Origin: Nocardioides guangzhouensis
Lineage (GTDB): Bacteria; Actinomycetota; Actinomycetes; Propionibacteriales; Nocardioidaceae
Assembly (NCBI RefSeq): GCF_004519545.1
Contig: NZ_SDKM01000016.1
Coordinates: 1-64,000, forward strand
Length of the DNA: 64,000 nucleotides
Reading direction: 5' to 3'
Made by a program: the position numbers and the translations under genes. This document shows positions 51,841-59,865 of the stretch, one piece after another (the first letter of the stretch is position 1; every line of letters starts with the position of its first letter). The notes below the pieces were generated by a model. The model was not told the DNA's origin. It saw only the letters and a list, made by a program, of their open reading frames with translations, and searched no databases.

Positions 51841-52337
51841 CCGTGACCCGTCTGGAGCCCGCCCTCGACCCCGGCACGCTGCGCCGCGTCCTCGGTGCCT
51901 TCCCCAGCGGCGTGGTGGCGGTGGCCGCCCAGGTCGACGGGGCGTACGTCGGCCTGGCTGCCAGCTCGTTCACGTCGGTCAGCCTGGAGCCCGCGCTGGT
52001 GTCGGTCTCCGTCGCGAACACCTCGTCGACGTGGCCGGTGCTGCGCTCCGCCTCGCACCTCGGGCTGTCGGTGCTGGCCGACCACCACGACGCGGCGTGC
52101 GCCCGGCTCGCCGGCCCGGCCGAGCAACGCTTCACAGGCCTCGACCTGCACGCCACCGCGGACGGTGCGGTGCTGCTTGAGGACGCCGTCGCGACGTTCG
52201 ACTGCACCGTCCACCGCGAGATCGTCGCCGGCGACCACACCATCGTGCTGCTGCGGCTGCACGCGGTCGACGACGACGGCGGCTCGCCCCTGGTCTTCCA
52301 CCGCAGCGGGTTCGGCCGGGTCGCCGACTCCGCCTGA
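51837..52337 (+). CDS. Flavin reductase domain protein (FMN-binding split barrel)
   Basis: A 166-residue flavin reductase of the DIM6/NTAB class: TLRRVLGAFPSGVVAVAAQVDG, GLAASSFTSVSLEPALVSVSV, and CTVHREIVAGDHTIVLLRL. It is unrelated in fold to the reductase coded just upstream, so the operon has two enzymes able to give reduced flavin. GTG start overlaps the previous stop. The second reductase may serve a different flavin pool or another monooxygenase. Confidence 0.87.
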   Translation: MTVTRLEPALDPGTLRRVLGAFPSGVVAVAAQVDGAYVGLAASSFTSVSLEPALVSVSVANTSSTWPVLRSASHLGLSVLADHHDAACARLAGPAEQRFTGLDLHATADGAVLLEDAVATFDCTVHREIVAGDHTIVLLRLHAVDDDGGSPLVFHRSGFGRVADSA

Positions 52338-52346
52338 GGAAGGCGC

Positions 52347-53219
52347 TCAGCCCGCCTCGGGTGGCGCGCCCGGCGCCCGGCGGCGTCGTACGGCGCGGGT
52401 GGCGAGCCACGCCGGGACGCCGAGCAGCCCGAACAGCACGGCGAACGGGAGCAGCAGCCCGACGGCGGTGAGGGTGCCGGTCACGAGTCCCGTGAGGCCG
52501 TGCCACCCGTCCTCGAGGCCGGCCAGGAAGCCGCCGGCCCGGCGGTCGTCCGTGCCGGCGGGGTCGTCGGCCTCGATGTTCACGGTGATGGTGGCCATCG
52601 CCACCTGGCCGGTGAGGTAGGCCTGCTGCTGCTTCAGGGAGTCGAGGTCGGCCTGGCGACGGGTCAGCTGGTTCTCGAGCGCGATGACCTCCGACAGGTC
52701 GTCGGCCCGGCCGATCAGCTGCTCGAGGCGGCGCACCCCGCGCGTCTGTGCCCGGATCCGTGACTCGTTGTCGATCACCTGCGTGGTCACGTCCTCGCGA
52801 CCGCCGGTGGACGACCCGAACTCCGCGACCTGCTCGACGTCCCGCTTCGCCTCCGGGTAGTCCTCGCTCGGCACCCGGAGCACCAGGCGGGCGTGCGCCA
52901 GGCTGCCCTGCTCTCCGCTGGCGGTCTCCTCCTCGGCGACCTCGCCCCGGTAGCGGTCGGTGATCGCGAGCACGTCGAGCCGGGCCTTGGCGACGTCGTC
53001 GGAGTGCAGCTCCACGGAGGCGGTGTAGATCACCGCCTCGGTGCGCACGGCGGTACGCCGGGCGGGGGTGGGCCGGTCGCCGGACCCGCCGGCCGAGTCC
53101 GCGGTCTCGGCGGCGACGCTCCCGCCGTCGCCCCCGGCGTCGCTGGACGAGCCGCCGCTGCAGCCCGAGACCAGGGCGGCGAGGAGGAGCGTGGGTGCGA
53201 TGACGAGGGCTGCTCTCAT
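52347..53219 (-). CDS. DUF4349 lipoprotein
   Basis: A 290-residue exported protein with a signal ending in LVSGC near residue 20. The DUF4349 part has YTASVELHSDDVAKARLDVLAI, a coiled-coil stretch of about 60 residues (IRAQTRGVRRLEQLIGRADDLSEVIALENQLTRRQADLDSL), and a C-terminal membrane span (LLLPFAVLFGLLGVPAWL). ATG start. It converges with the sulfonate operon and is divergent from hemY. Function unknown. Confidence 0.83.
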   Translation of the reverse strand: MRAALVIAPTLLLAALVSGCSGGSSSDAGGDGGSVAAETADSAGGSGDRPTPARRTAVRTEAVIYTASVELHSDDVAKARLDVLAITDRYRGEVAEEETASGEQGSLAHARLVLRVPSEDYPEAKRDVEQVAEFGSSTGGREDVTTQVIDNESRIRAQTRGVRRLEQLIGRADDLSEVIALENQLTRRQADLDSLKQQQAYLTGQVAMATITVNIEADDPAGTDDRRAGGFLAGLEDGWHGLTGLVTGTLTAVGLLLPFAVLFGLLGVPAWLATRAVRRRRAPGAPPEAG

Positions 53220-53280
53220 GGGGGTCGGACGGGAGCGGGGCCCCGCCGGTTCCCGGCAGCCCGTCTGGCAGGCTGGGCAC

Positions 53281-54651
53281 GTGACCGGGACCCGCCGTAC
53301 CGCCGTGGTCGGCGGGGGCATCGCGGGCCTCGCCGCGGCCCGGGAGCTGGCCGCGGCCGGCGACGACGTCGTGCTGCTGGAGGGCTCGCCCGAGGTCGGC
53401 GGCAAGCTGAGGGTGGCCGAGGTCGCGGGCGTCACCGTCGATGTCGGGGCCGAGGCCATGCTGGCCCGGCGGCCCGAGGGCGTCGACCTGGCCACCGGCC
53501 TCGGTCTGGAGCTGGTCCACCCCGTCACCACCGCCTCCCGGATCTGGACCCGCGGCGCGCTGCGGCCGCTGCCGCGCTCGGTGATGGGCGTCCCGGCGGA
53601 CCTCGACCAGCTCGCCGCCTCCGGCGTGCTCTCCGACGCGGGCCTGGCCCGGGCCCGCGCCGAGGTGGCCGCGCCCGCGCCCGGCCACGACGTCTCCGTC
53701 GGAGACCTGATCGCCACCCACCTCGGCGACGAGGTGGTGGACCGGCTGGTCGAGCCTCTCCTCGGCGGGGTGTACGCCGGCCACGCCCGATCCCTGTCCG
53801 CCCGGGCGACCGTCCCGCAGGTGGTGGCGCTGCTCGACCGCGGCCCGTCGCTGGTGGCCGCGGCCGCCCGCGTGCCCGCCGACGCCCCCGCGACCCCCGT
53901 CTTCGCCGGGCTGGCCGGGGGCGTGGGCCGGCTGCCGCAGGTCCTCGCCCGCGACGGCGGGTTCGCGGTCCGCACCGGCGCCACGGTGCGTGCGGCCCGG
54001 CGTACCGCCACCGGCTTCGAGCTCACCGTCGGACCGACCGTGGCGCCCGAGGCCGTTGCCTGCGACCGCCTGGTGCTGGCCACCCCGGCCACCCCGACCG
54101 CCCGCCTGCTGGCCGACCTGGCCCCGGCCGCGGCGGCCGAGCTGGCCGCGGTGGAGTACGCCTCGATGGCCGTGGTCACCCTCGCCTTCCGGGTCGAGGA
54201 CGTCGCCGGCGTCGCCGCGCTCGACGAGGCCTCCGGGTTCCTGGTGCCGCCGGTCGACGGCCGCACGATCAAGGCCTCGACCTTCAGCGCCACCAAGTGG
54301 GGGTGGGTCCGCGAGGCCGGCGCCGCCGCGGGCGTCCTGCTGCTGCGCACCTCGGTCGGACGGCACCGCGAGGAGGCCGCCCTCCAGCGCTCCGACGAGG
54401 AGCTGGTCGCGGTGTCGCTGGCCGACCTCGCCGACGCCACCGGGCTCACCGCGGCGCCGGTCGACGCGTTCGTGCAGCGGTGGGGCGGCGGACTGCCGCA
54501 GTACGCCGTCGGCCACCTCGACCGAGTCGCCCGGATCCGCGCCGACGTCGCCCGGGTGCCCGGGCTGGCGGTCTGCGGCGCCGCGTACGACGGGCTGGGT
54601 ATCCCGGCCTGCATCGCCTCCGCCCGCCGCGCGGTCGCCGACCTCGGCTGA
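53281..54651 (+). CDS. hemY: Coproporphyrinogen III oxidase, HemY/CgoX type
   Basis: A 456-residue FAD enzyme. The N-terminal [17 protein letters not shown] is the FAD fold and [11 protein letters not shown] the following loop; the C-terminal [18 protein letters not shown] closes the FAD site. In actinobacteria such HemY proteins oxidise coproporphyrinogen III to coproporphyrin III (CgoX) in the coproporphyrin route. The downstream chdC gene supports that. GTG start. The gene lies 4.3 kb from hemE because of an inserted sulfur cassette. Confidence 0.92.
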   Translation: MTGTRRTAVVGGGIAGLAAARELAAAGDDVVLLEGSPEVGGKLRVAEVAGVTVDVGAEAMLARRPEGVDLATGLGLELVHPVTTASRIWTRGALRPLPRSVMGVPADLDQLAASGVLSDAGLARARAEVAAPAPGHDVSVGDLIATHLGDEVVDRLVEPLLGGVYAGHARSLSARATVPQVVALLDRGPSLVAAAARVPADAPATPVFAGLAGGVGRLPQVLARDGGFAVRTGATVRAARRTATGFELTVGPTVAPEAVACDRLVLATPATPTARLLADLAPAAAAELAAVEYASMAVVTLAFRVEDVAGVAALDEASGFLVPPVDGRTIKASTFSATKWGWVREAGAAAGVLLLRTSVGRHREEAALQRSDEELVAVSLADLADATGLTAAPVDAFVQRWGGGLPQYAVGHLDRVARIRADVARVPGLAVCGAAYDGLGIPACIASARRAVADLG

Positions 54652-54712
54652 GGCGTCCTCGACCGACGGGGTCGCCGAGGGGTCTCCGGTGGCGCCCTTG
54701 CACAATGGAGGC

Positions 54713-55411
54713 ATGACCAGCAACGCCGCCCGGACCCGCGAGCTCAACGACACCATCCGCTACACGATGTGGTCGGTCTTCCGGCTCCGGGACCTGCTCG
54801 GCGACGCCGACCGTGCCGCCGAGGCGCAGGAGGTGCAGGCGCTGTTCGACAAGCTGGCCGCCGACGACGTGGTGGTGCGGGGGACGTACGACGTGGCCGG
54901 CCTGCGCGCCGACGCCGACCTGATGGTCTGGTGGCACGCCGCCACCTCCGAGCAGCTCCAGGGCGCCTACCACGAGCTGCGCCGCACGACGTTCGGCCGA
55001 CGCCTCGACCCGGTCTGGTCGCAGATGGCGCTGCACCGCCCGGCGGAGTTCAACAAGAGCCACATCCCGGCGTTCCTCGCCGAGGAGGAGGCCCGCGCTC
55101 ACGTGTGCGTCTACCCGTTCGTCCGCTCCTACGAGTGGTACCTCCTCGACGACGGCGAGCGCCGCCGCCTGCTCGCCGAGCACGGCCAGATGGCGCGCGA
55201 CTATCCCGACGTCCGGGCGAACACGGTCTCCAGCTTCGCGCTCGGCGACTACGAGTGGATGCTCGCCTTCGAGGCCGACGAGCTCTACCGCATCGTCGAC
55301 CTGATGCGGCATCTGCGCGGCTCCGAGACCCGACGGCACGTGCGCGAGGAGGTGCCGTTCTACACCGGCGCCCGCGCCGACGTCGCCGACCTGGTCGCCC
55401 GCCTGCCCTGA
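54713..55411 (+). CDS. chdC: Coproheme decarboxylase (HemQ)
   Basis: A 232-residue chlorite-dismutase-fold protein that makes heme b from coproheme with peroxide. It has [23 protein letters not shown] and [12 protein letters not shown], the actinobacterial ChdC signatures, the last with Tyr residues near the propionates. ATG start with AATGGAGGC. With hemE and hemY it gives the last steps of the coproporphyrin-dependent pathway; the ferrochelatase CpfC is not in the window. A cluster of three dispersed repeats follows. Confidence 0.93.
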   Translation: MTSNAARTRELNDTIRYTMWSVFRLRDLLGDADRAAEAQEVQALFDKLAADDVVVRGTYDVAGLRADADLMVWWHAATSEQLQGAYHELRRTTFGRRLDPVWSQMALHRPAEFNKSHIPAFLAEEEARAHVCVYPFVRSYEWYLLDDGERRRLLAEHGQMARDYPDVRANTVSSFALGDYEWMLAFEADELYRIVDLMRHLRGSETRRHVREEVPFYTGARADVADLVARLP

Positions 55412-55420
55412 CGCCTCGCG

Positions 55421-55568
55421 CCGGTGGTCGAGGAGCGAGCAGCCAGCGAGCGTCTCGAAGCCACCGAGGGTTGGTGGTGGTTTCGAGACGGGCTCGTTCC
55501 TCGCCCTCCTCAACCACCGGGGTTGGTGGTGGTTTCGAGACGGGCTCCCGGCTCTGGCCGACCACCGG
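55421..55568. repeat. Three copies of the dispersed repeat
   Basis: Copy 1 at 55421-55464 (reverse orientation), copy 2 at 55473-55519 and copy 3 at 55525-55568 (forward). The first two face each other, as in hrpA. They fill the gap between the chdC stop and the promoter of the cysteine dioxygenase leader. Confidence 0.8.
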
Positions 55569-55589
55569 CTGAGACGCCGGCGTTTCGAC

Positions 55590-55618
55590 TTGCCCGGGCT
55601 TGGGGGGCCGTGCATTCT
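55590..55618 (+). promoter_or_regulatory. Promoter of a leaderless leader-peptide transcript
   Basis: -35 TTGCCC (55590-55595), 17-bp spacer, -10 CATTCT (55613-55618), then 6 bp to the A of an ATG at 55625. Transcription should start at that ATG. The region just after it is notably AT-rich for this genome. Confidence 0.6.
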
Positions 55619-55624
55619 TTAAAC

Positions 55625-55795
55625 ATGAGTAAGTTGATAAACATTGACGAGAGACAGCGACGGCTGCATGTCGACCTGCTCCGCACGGCGAGCGACCTGT
55701 GTCGCGGGGTGAGCATCCGCCACCCGCACACCTCGACCCACAGGAGAACCGATGACTGCCTTGACCGTCCTGCCCCTGCTCCAGACGCTGCGTGA
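55625..55795 (+). CDS. Putative leader peptide for cysteine dioxygenase
   Basis: A 56-codon reading frame, MSKLINIDERQRRLHVDLLR at the start, then TASDLCRG. The HVDLLRxxSxLCR pattern is that of actinobacterial putative leader peptides placed upstream of sulfur genes. It has two Cys codons (near codons 26 and 45) and appears leaderless. Its end overlaps the first 44 bp of the cysteine dioxygenase gene in another frame, so translation of the two is interlocked. It could sense cysteine: slow decoding of Cys codons changes access to the downstream start. A shorter functional peptide is possible. Its base composition differs from neighbouring genes. Confidence 0.6.
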   Translation: MSKLINIDERQRRLHVDLLRTASDLCRGVSIRHPHTSTHRRTDDCLDRPAPAPDAA

Positions 55796-56201
55796 GATCG
55801 CGGCGGACCCCGACCTGCTCGAGCTCCACGACCCCACCGCCACCGAGCGGGCCTGGACCGAGCTGCACGCGACGCCCGACCTCCAGGTCTGGCTGATCAC
55901 CTGGCCACCCGGAGCCCGCACCGGCTGGCACGACCACGGGACCGCCGGCGGTGCGTTCACCACGATCGCCGGCCGGCTGCACGAGTACACCTGGGACCAC
56001 GGCCCACAGCCACACGGCCTGGTCGTCGGCGACAGCCGCTCGTTCGCGCCCGGACACCTGCACGACGTGCGCAACCTCGGCGAGAAGGCGGCGGTGTCCG
56101 TGCACGCCTACTCGCCGCGACTGACCACGATGACCCGCTACGACGTGACCGATGGACGGCTGGTGCTGGCCGGGGTCGAGAAGGCGGGGGCGGACTGGTG
56201 A
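55752..56201 (+). CDS. Cysteine dioxygenase (cupin)
   Basis: A 149-residue cupin enzyme that oxidises cysteine to cysteine sulfinate with Fe(II) and O2. HDHG near residue 59 and GHLHDVRN near 98 give the three iron His residues; GAFTTIAGRLHEYTW is the cupin core. ATG start below CAGGAGAACCG. It overlaps the leader peptide frame and is coupled to the rhodanese gene by GTGA. The pair disposes of excess cysteine sulfur. The type fits bacterial Arg-type cysteine dioxygenases, though a related thiol substrate is possible. Confidence 0.88.
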   Translation: MTALTVLPLLQTLREIAADPDLLELHDPTATERAWTELHATPDLQVWLITWPPGARTGWHDHGTAGGAFTTIAGRLHEYTWDHGPQPHGLVVGDSRSFAPGHLHDVRNLGEKAAVSVHAYSPRLTTMTRYDVTDGRLVLAGVEKAGADW

Positions 56202-56689
56202 CGGTGCACCGCTTCCACCAGCCGTTTCCCGAGATCTGGTTCGACGGCGTCGACGCGATGCTGGCCGACGCCCGGTCGCGCCTGGACCGGGTGCCGCCCC
56301 GCGCGGCGTACCGCGAGCTGCTGGCCCGGCAGGCCGTGCTCGTCGACATCCGGCCGGAGGCGCAGAGGACCGCCGAGGGGGAGGTCCACTCCGTCGTCCA
56401 CCCGTTGGTCGTCGAGCGCAACGTGCTCGAGTGGCGGTTCGACCCGCGCAGCAGCGCCCGCGTCGAGCAGGCGTCGTACAACGCTCGCGTGATCGTGCTC
56501 TGCCAGGAGGGCTACACGTCGTCGCTGGCCGCGGACGCGCTGGTCCGCCTCGGGGTGCGCCGGGCCACCGACGTCGTGGGCGGGTTCGCCGCCTGGCGCG
56601 AGGCCGGGCTGCCCGTGGCCGAACGGCCGGTGCTCGCGTCCACCCCTCGCGAGGCGGACCTGGCGGTCATTCCTTCGGCTCGAGCGTGA
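56198..56689 (+). CDS. Rhodanese-domain sulfurtransferase
   Basis: A 163-residue single-domain rhodanese. The active-site loop is VIVLCQEGYTSSLAA with catalytic Cys near 108; VDIRPEAQR and GGFAAWREAG are the other signatures. The loop CQEGYTS is the six-residue length of thiosulfate or persulfide users. GTG start overlaps the dioxygenase stop. It probably handles sulfane sulfur from cysteine breakdown. Its last 23 bp overlap the convergent msrB gene. Confidence 0.88.
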   Translation: MTVHRFHQPFPEIWFDGVDAMLADARSRLDRVPPRAAYRELLARQAVLVDIRPEAQRTAEGEVHSVVHPLVVERNVLEWRFDPRSSARVEQASYNARVIVLCQEGYTSSLAADALVRLGVRRATDVVGGFAAWREAGLPVAERPVLASTPREADLAVIPSARA

Positions 56690-57119
56690 GCGCGATCGAG
56701 TTGATGCAGTAGCGGTCGCCGGTGGGCGTGCCGTAGCCGTCCGGGAAGACGTGGCCGAGGTGCGAGCCGCAGCTCGCGCACCGCACCTCGACCCGCTTCA
56801 TCCCGTGCGAGGAGTCCTCGAGGTACTCGATGGTGTCCGCCCCCTCGGATGTGCGCAGCGGCTGGTAGAACGACGGCCAGCCGCAGCCCGAGTGGAACTT
56901 GGTGTCGGACTCGAAGAGCTTCGCGTCGCACGCCTTGCAGCGGTAGACGCCGACGGTCTCGGTGTCGGTGTAGGTGCCGGTGAAGGCGCGCTCGGTGCCG
57001 GCCTGGCGGAGCACGGCGTACTCGTCGGGGGAGAGCTGCTCACGCCACTCGGCGTCGCTCTTGGTGACGGCGTAGCTGCCGGTGTCCCCGGCCGGCGCGT
57101 CGGACTTCGACTTCCGCAT
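56667..57119 (-). CDS. msrB: Peptide methionine-(R)-S-oxide reductase
   Basis: A 150-residue MsrB, which repairs methionine R-sulfoxide with thioredoxin-type thiols. Zinc-binding pairs are CKAC and CASC; the catalytic Cys is in RYCINSIAL near the C-terminus, and GCGWPSFY is the substrate pocket. ATG start. In M. tuberculosis msrB is also near hemQ. The first 18 residues are polar and may be flexible. Confidence 0.94.
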   Translation of the reverse strand: MRKSKSDAPAGDTGSYAVTKSDAEWREQLSPDEYAVLRQAGTERAFTGTYTDTETVGVYRCKACDAKLFESDTKFHSGCGWPSFYQPLRTSEGADTIEYLEDSSHGMKRVEVRCASCGSHLGHVFPDGYGTPTGDRYCINSIALTLEPKE

Positions 57120-57133
57120 GCCGTTCAGCCTAC

Positions 57134-57805
57134 TCAGCGCACCCAGACCCGCTGCGGGCCCAGCGGGCTGAACCCGTGTGCGAGGGCCGAGGCCAGCTCA
57201 TCGCCGTACGTGTAGTCGGTCACCGGCTGACCGGACCTTACGGCGGCGGTGACCGCCAGCACCTCGGACCAGCCGAGCTCGTCGCCGGCCGGGGTGCAGG
57301 CGTTGGAGACCCCGACCGCCGTACCGCCGTCGTGCACGACGAACCCCGCGCTGACCCGGTCGCCGTCGTGCCGGGCCAGCATCGTGAACTCCGGCCGGCG
57401 GAGGATGCCGGGCACGAAGATGCCACCGGTGCCGTGCACCGCCACCCACGCGTCGAGCCCGGCCGGGTCGGTGACCGGCGCCCAGCCTGCCGGCACCGGC
57501 CCGGTGTCGAGCGCGGGGCGGTGGATCCAGGTGGCCTCGAAGAGCAGGTCGAAGCCGTCCGCGGTGAGGTCGAGGTCGCCGAAGGAGTCGGCCACGCTGA
57601 CCTGGTCGTACGCCGCCACCGCGCGCAGCACGGTCTCACGGGGCACGCCGGGGCGCAGGGTCTTGGCCGCCGAGTGCAGCGGCGGCATCGGGGCGAGCGC
57701 GTGCCACAACCCGTCGGTGACGGTGGTGGGCACGGCGTGCAGGGCGGCCATGTCGTCGTACCAGCGCACGCTGGTCTGCACGGCGGTGCTCAGGCGGGGA
57801 TCCAC
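57134..57805 (-). CDS. GNAT-fold protein, function unknown
   Basis: A 223-residue protein with a degenerate GNAT-type fold in the second half: RHDGDRVSAGFVVHDGGTAVGVSNACTP reads as the beta4-beta5 part, but the acetyl-CoA motif QxxGxG/A is not clear. The first half is helical. GTG start. It is in the same direction as msrB and divergent from the LigD-type polymerase gene with a 40-bp gap. Activity unknown. Confidence 0.6.
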   Translation of the reverse strand: MDPRLSTAVQTSVRWYDDMAALHAVPTTVTDGLWHALAPMPPLHSAAKTLRPGVPRETVLRAVAAYDQVSVADSFGDLDLTADGFDLLFEATWIHRPALDTGPVPAGWAPVTDPAGLDAWVAVHGTGGIFVPGILRRPEFTMLARHDGDRVSAGFVVHDGGTAVGVSNACTPAGDELGWSEVLAVTAAVRSGQPVTDYTYGDELASALAHGFSPLGPQRVWVR

Positions 57806-57845
57806 GCCGGCAGTGTGGCACCCGGGGGACCGCTAGGTTGGCGGC

Positions 57846-58928
57846 ATGGCCAAGCCACCCGCAGCCGAGGTCCGGGCAGGCGAGCGCTCCGTGCGCGTGT
57901 CCAGCCCCGACCGGGTCATCTACGAGAAGACCGAGCACACGCCCGAGGTGACCAAGCTGATGGTCGCGGAGTACTTCGCCTCCGTCGAGGACGGGCTGAT
58001 GCGGGCGCTGCGGGAGCGGCCGACCGCACTGGAGCGATGGACCTCCGGGGTCCGCGAGGGGATGCGGCTGGCCACCGGCCCGCAGGACCGCAACGCCGAC
58101 GCGTTCTACCAGAAGCGGGTGCCCAAGGGAGCGCCCGACTACCTCGAGAGCGTGCAGGTCACCTTCCCGTCCGGGCGGACCGCGGAGGAGGTCTGTCCGA
58201 CCGAGATCGCGGTGCCGGTGTGGTGCGCCCACATGGGCACGCTGACCTTCCATCCGTGGCCGGTACGGCGGGCCGACGTCGACCACCCCGACGAGCTGCG
58301 GATCGACCTCGACCCGCAGCCCGGCACCACGTTCTCGGACGCGGTCCGGGTGGCCGGGGTGGCGAAGGAGCTGCTCGAGGAGCTCGGGCTGCGCGGCTAC
58401 CCCAAGACCTCGGGCAACCGCGGGGTGCACGTCTACGTGCGGATCGAGCCGCGGTGGGATTTCACCGACCTCCGGCACGCCGCGATCGGGTTCGGCCGCG
58501 AGCTGGCCCGGCGCGACGACGGGGTGACCATGAACTGGTGGAAGGAGGAGCGCGGGGAGCGGATCTTCGTCGACTTCAACCAGAACAACCGCGACCGCAC
58601 CATCGCCTCGGCGTACTCCCTGCGGCCCATCCCCGGCGCCCCGGTCTCCACGCCGGTCACCTGGGCGGAGCTGGCGGACCTCACCGACCCACGTGGGTTC
58701 AACCTGTTCACCGTGCCCGGGCGGGTGCAGGACGGCGACCCGTGGGCGGACATCGACGACGAGGCGTTCTCGCTGGAGCCGCTGCTGGCGCTGTGGGAGG
58801 AGCTGCCCGGAGGCGAGATGCCGTTCCCGCCGGACTACCCGAAGATGCCGGGCGAGCCGCCGCGGGTGCAGCCGTCGAAGAAAGTCGCGGCCCACTGGGA
58901 CGAGCACGGCAACCGGGTCGAGGACTGA
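57846..58928 (+). CDS. Standalone LigD-type polymerase domain (NHEJ primase-polymerase)
   Basis: A 360-residue archaeo-eukaryotic primase-family polymerase, the PolDom of LigD, here with no ligase or nuclease part. Motif I is in DELRIDLDPQPG (D-x-D), motif II in TSGNRGVHVYV, and motif III in FVDFNQNNRDRTIASAYSLRP. It should bind 5'-phosphate ends and add ribo- or deoxynucleotides during end joining or repair, like mycobacterial PolD1/PolD2. ATG start. A separate ATP-dependent ligase gene lies 3.4 kb away (62352); Ku is not in the window. Confidence 0.9.
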   Translation: MAKPPAAEVRAGERSVRVSSPDRVIYEKTEHTPEVTKLMVAEYFASVEDGLMRALRERPTALERWTSGVREGMRLATGPQDRNADAFYQKRVPKGAPDYLESVQVTFPSGRTAEEVCPTEIAVPVWCAHMGTLTFHPWPVRRADVDHPDELRIDLDPQPGTTFSDAVRVAGVAKELLEELGLRGYPKTSGNRGVHVYVRIEPRWDFTDLRHAAIGFGRELARRDDGVTMNWWKEERGERIFVDFNQNNRDRTIASAYSLRPIPGAPVSTPVTWAELADLTDPRGFNLFTVPGRVQDGDPWADIDDEAFSLEPLLALWEELPGGEMPFPPDYPKMPGEPPRVQPSKKVAAHWDEHGNRVED

Positions 58929-58933
58929 GCGCG

Positions 58934-59470
58934 GTGGAACCGGAGGAGCCCCGCGGGGACATCGGCGACGAGGGCGCGCACTGGTCGGCGTACCTCGACT
59001 TCTACCGGGCCACGATCGCCGACGGCGTGACCTCGCTGCCGCCGGACCAGCAGCGGCGCAGCATGGTGCCGTCGGGCTGGACGCCGATCGAGCTGCTCAG
59101 CCACGTGCTGCACATGGAGCGGCGCTGGTTCCTCTGGGGCTTCCTCGGCGAGGACGTCCCGGACGTGTGGGGCGACTGGTCGCGGCCGGACCCGTGGGAG
59201 CACGAGGACGACCCGGACGTGCGCTGGCAGGTGCCGGACGGCGTGTCCGCCGACGACCTCGCGGCCCGGCTGGAGCGGCTCGCGGTGCGGGTGCGGAAGC
59301 TGCTGCGGGAGTTCCCGACGGAGGCGCGCGCGGTGCCCGGCCCCCGGTTCGACGAAGGCACGCCGACGCTGCGCTGGATCTGCCAGCACGTGGTCCACGA
59401 GTACGCCCGGCACGCCGGCCACCTCGACATCGTCCGCGAGCTGGGCGCCGCGGATCCCGCCGGACAGTGA
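58934..59470 (+). CDS. DinB-fold DUF664 protein
   Basis: A 178-residue four-helix-bundle protein of the DinB/DUF664 class, which are metal-dependent thiol-using enzymes in actinobacteria (often mycothiol or bacillithiol partners). The metal-type histidines are in LLSHVLHMERRWFLWG near residue 48 and in HEYARHAGHLDIV near 155. GTG start 6 bp after the polymerase stop, so co-transcribed. The reaction is unknown. A very strong hairpin follows directly. Confidence 0.82.
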   Translation: MEPEEPRGDIGDEGAHWSAYLDFYRATIADGVTSLPPDQQRRSMVPSGWTPIELLSHVLHMERRWFLWGFLGEDVPDVWGDWSRPDPWEHEDDPDVRWQVPDGVSADDLAARLERLAVRVRKLLREFPTEARAVPGPRFDEGTPTLRWICQHVVHEYARHAGHLDIVRELGAADPAGQ

Positions 59471-59502
59471 AGGATCCCCGGCACCGGGTGCCGGGGATCC
59501 TT
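59470..59502. terminator. Very strong bidirectional terminator
   Basis: AAGGATCCCCGGCACC and GGTGCCGGGGATCCTT form a perfect 16-bp inverted repeat, with a T-rich TTCAT end. It overlaps the stop of the DUF664 gene and precedes the convergent GlsB-like gene, so it should end both. Confidence 0.85.
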
Positions 59503-59520
59503 CATCGATCGTCGAGGGGG

Positions 59521-59781
59521 TCAGGCCTTCGACTTGCCGACCCGGCCCTCCGCCAGGCCGATCAGCACGATCGCGGCGAGGATGCCGACGACCGTCCCCC
59601 AGAAGTTCAGCTCCCAGATGTCGCCGGTGCCGAACCAGCTCGCGACGATGCCGCCGATCAGCGCACCTGCGACGCCGAGCAGCAGCGTCCAGAGGAAACC
59701 GATCCGCTGCCGGCCGGGCTTGAACAGCCGGGCGAGGTAGCCGATCACGAGCCCGATGACGATCAGACCGAGGACCTGCAC
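59521..59781 (-). CDS. GlsB/YeaQ/YmgE-type small membrane protein
   Basis: An 86-residue protein with three hydrophobic segments and the family glycine pattern: LIVIGLVIGYLARLFKPG, LGVAGALIGGIVASWFG and GTVVGILAAIVLIG. It is a transglycosylase-associated stress protein family of unknown action. GTG start with CAGGAGG. A single gene behind its own terminator. Confidence 0.88.
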   Translation of the reverse strand: MQVLGLIVIGLVIGYLARLFKPGRQRIGFLWTLLLGVAGALIGGIVASWFGTGDIWELNFWGTVVGILAAIVLIGLAEGRVGKSKA

Positions 59782-59865
59782 GACGAACCTCCTGGTGGTG
59801 GGCTGCCCGCGGCAGCCGGTCTCTCGACACTAGCGCGCGGCGGTACGGCGACGCGGGACCCGGTC

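Noticed and set aside
55421..55568. Three spaced repeats considered as a CRISPR array
   Set aside because: Copies are in mixed orientation, spacers are 5-8 bp and no cas genes are near; they belong to the dispersed palindromic family.
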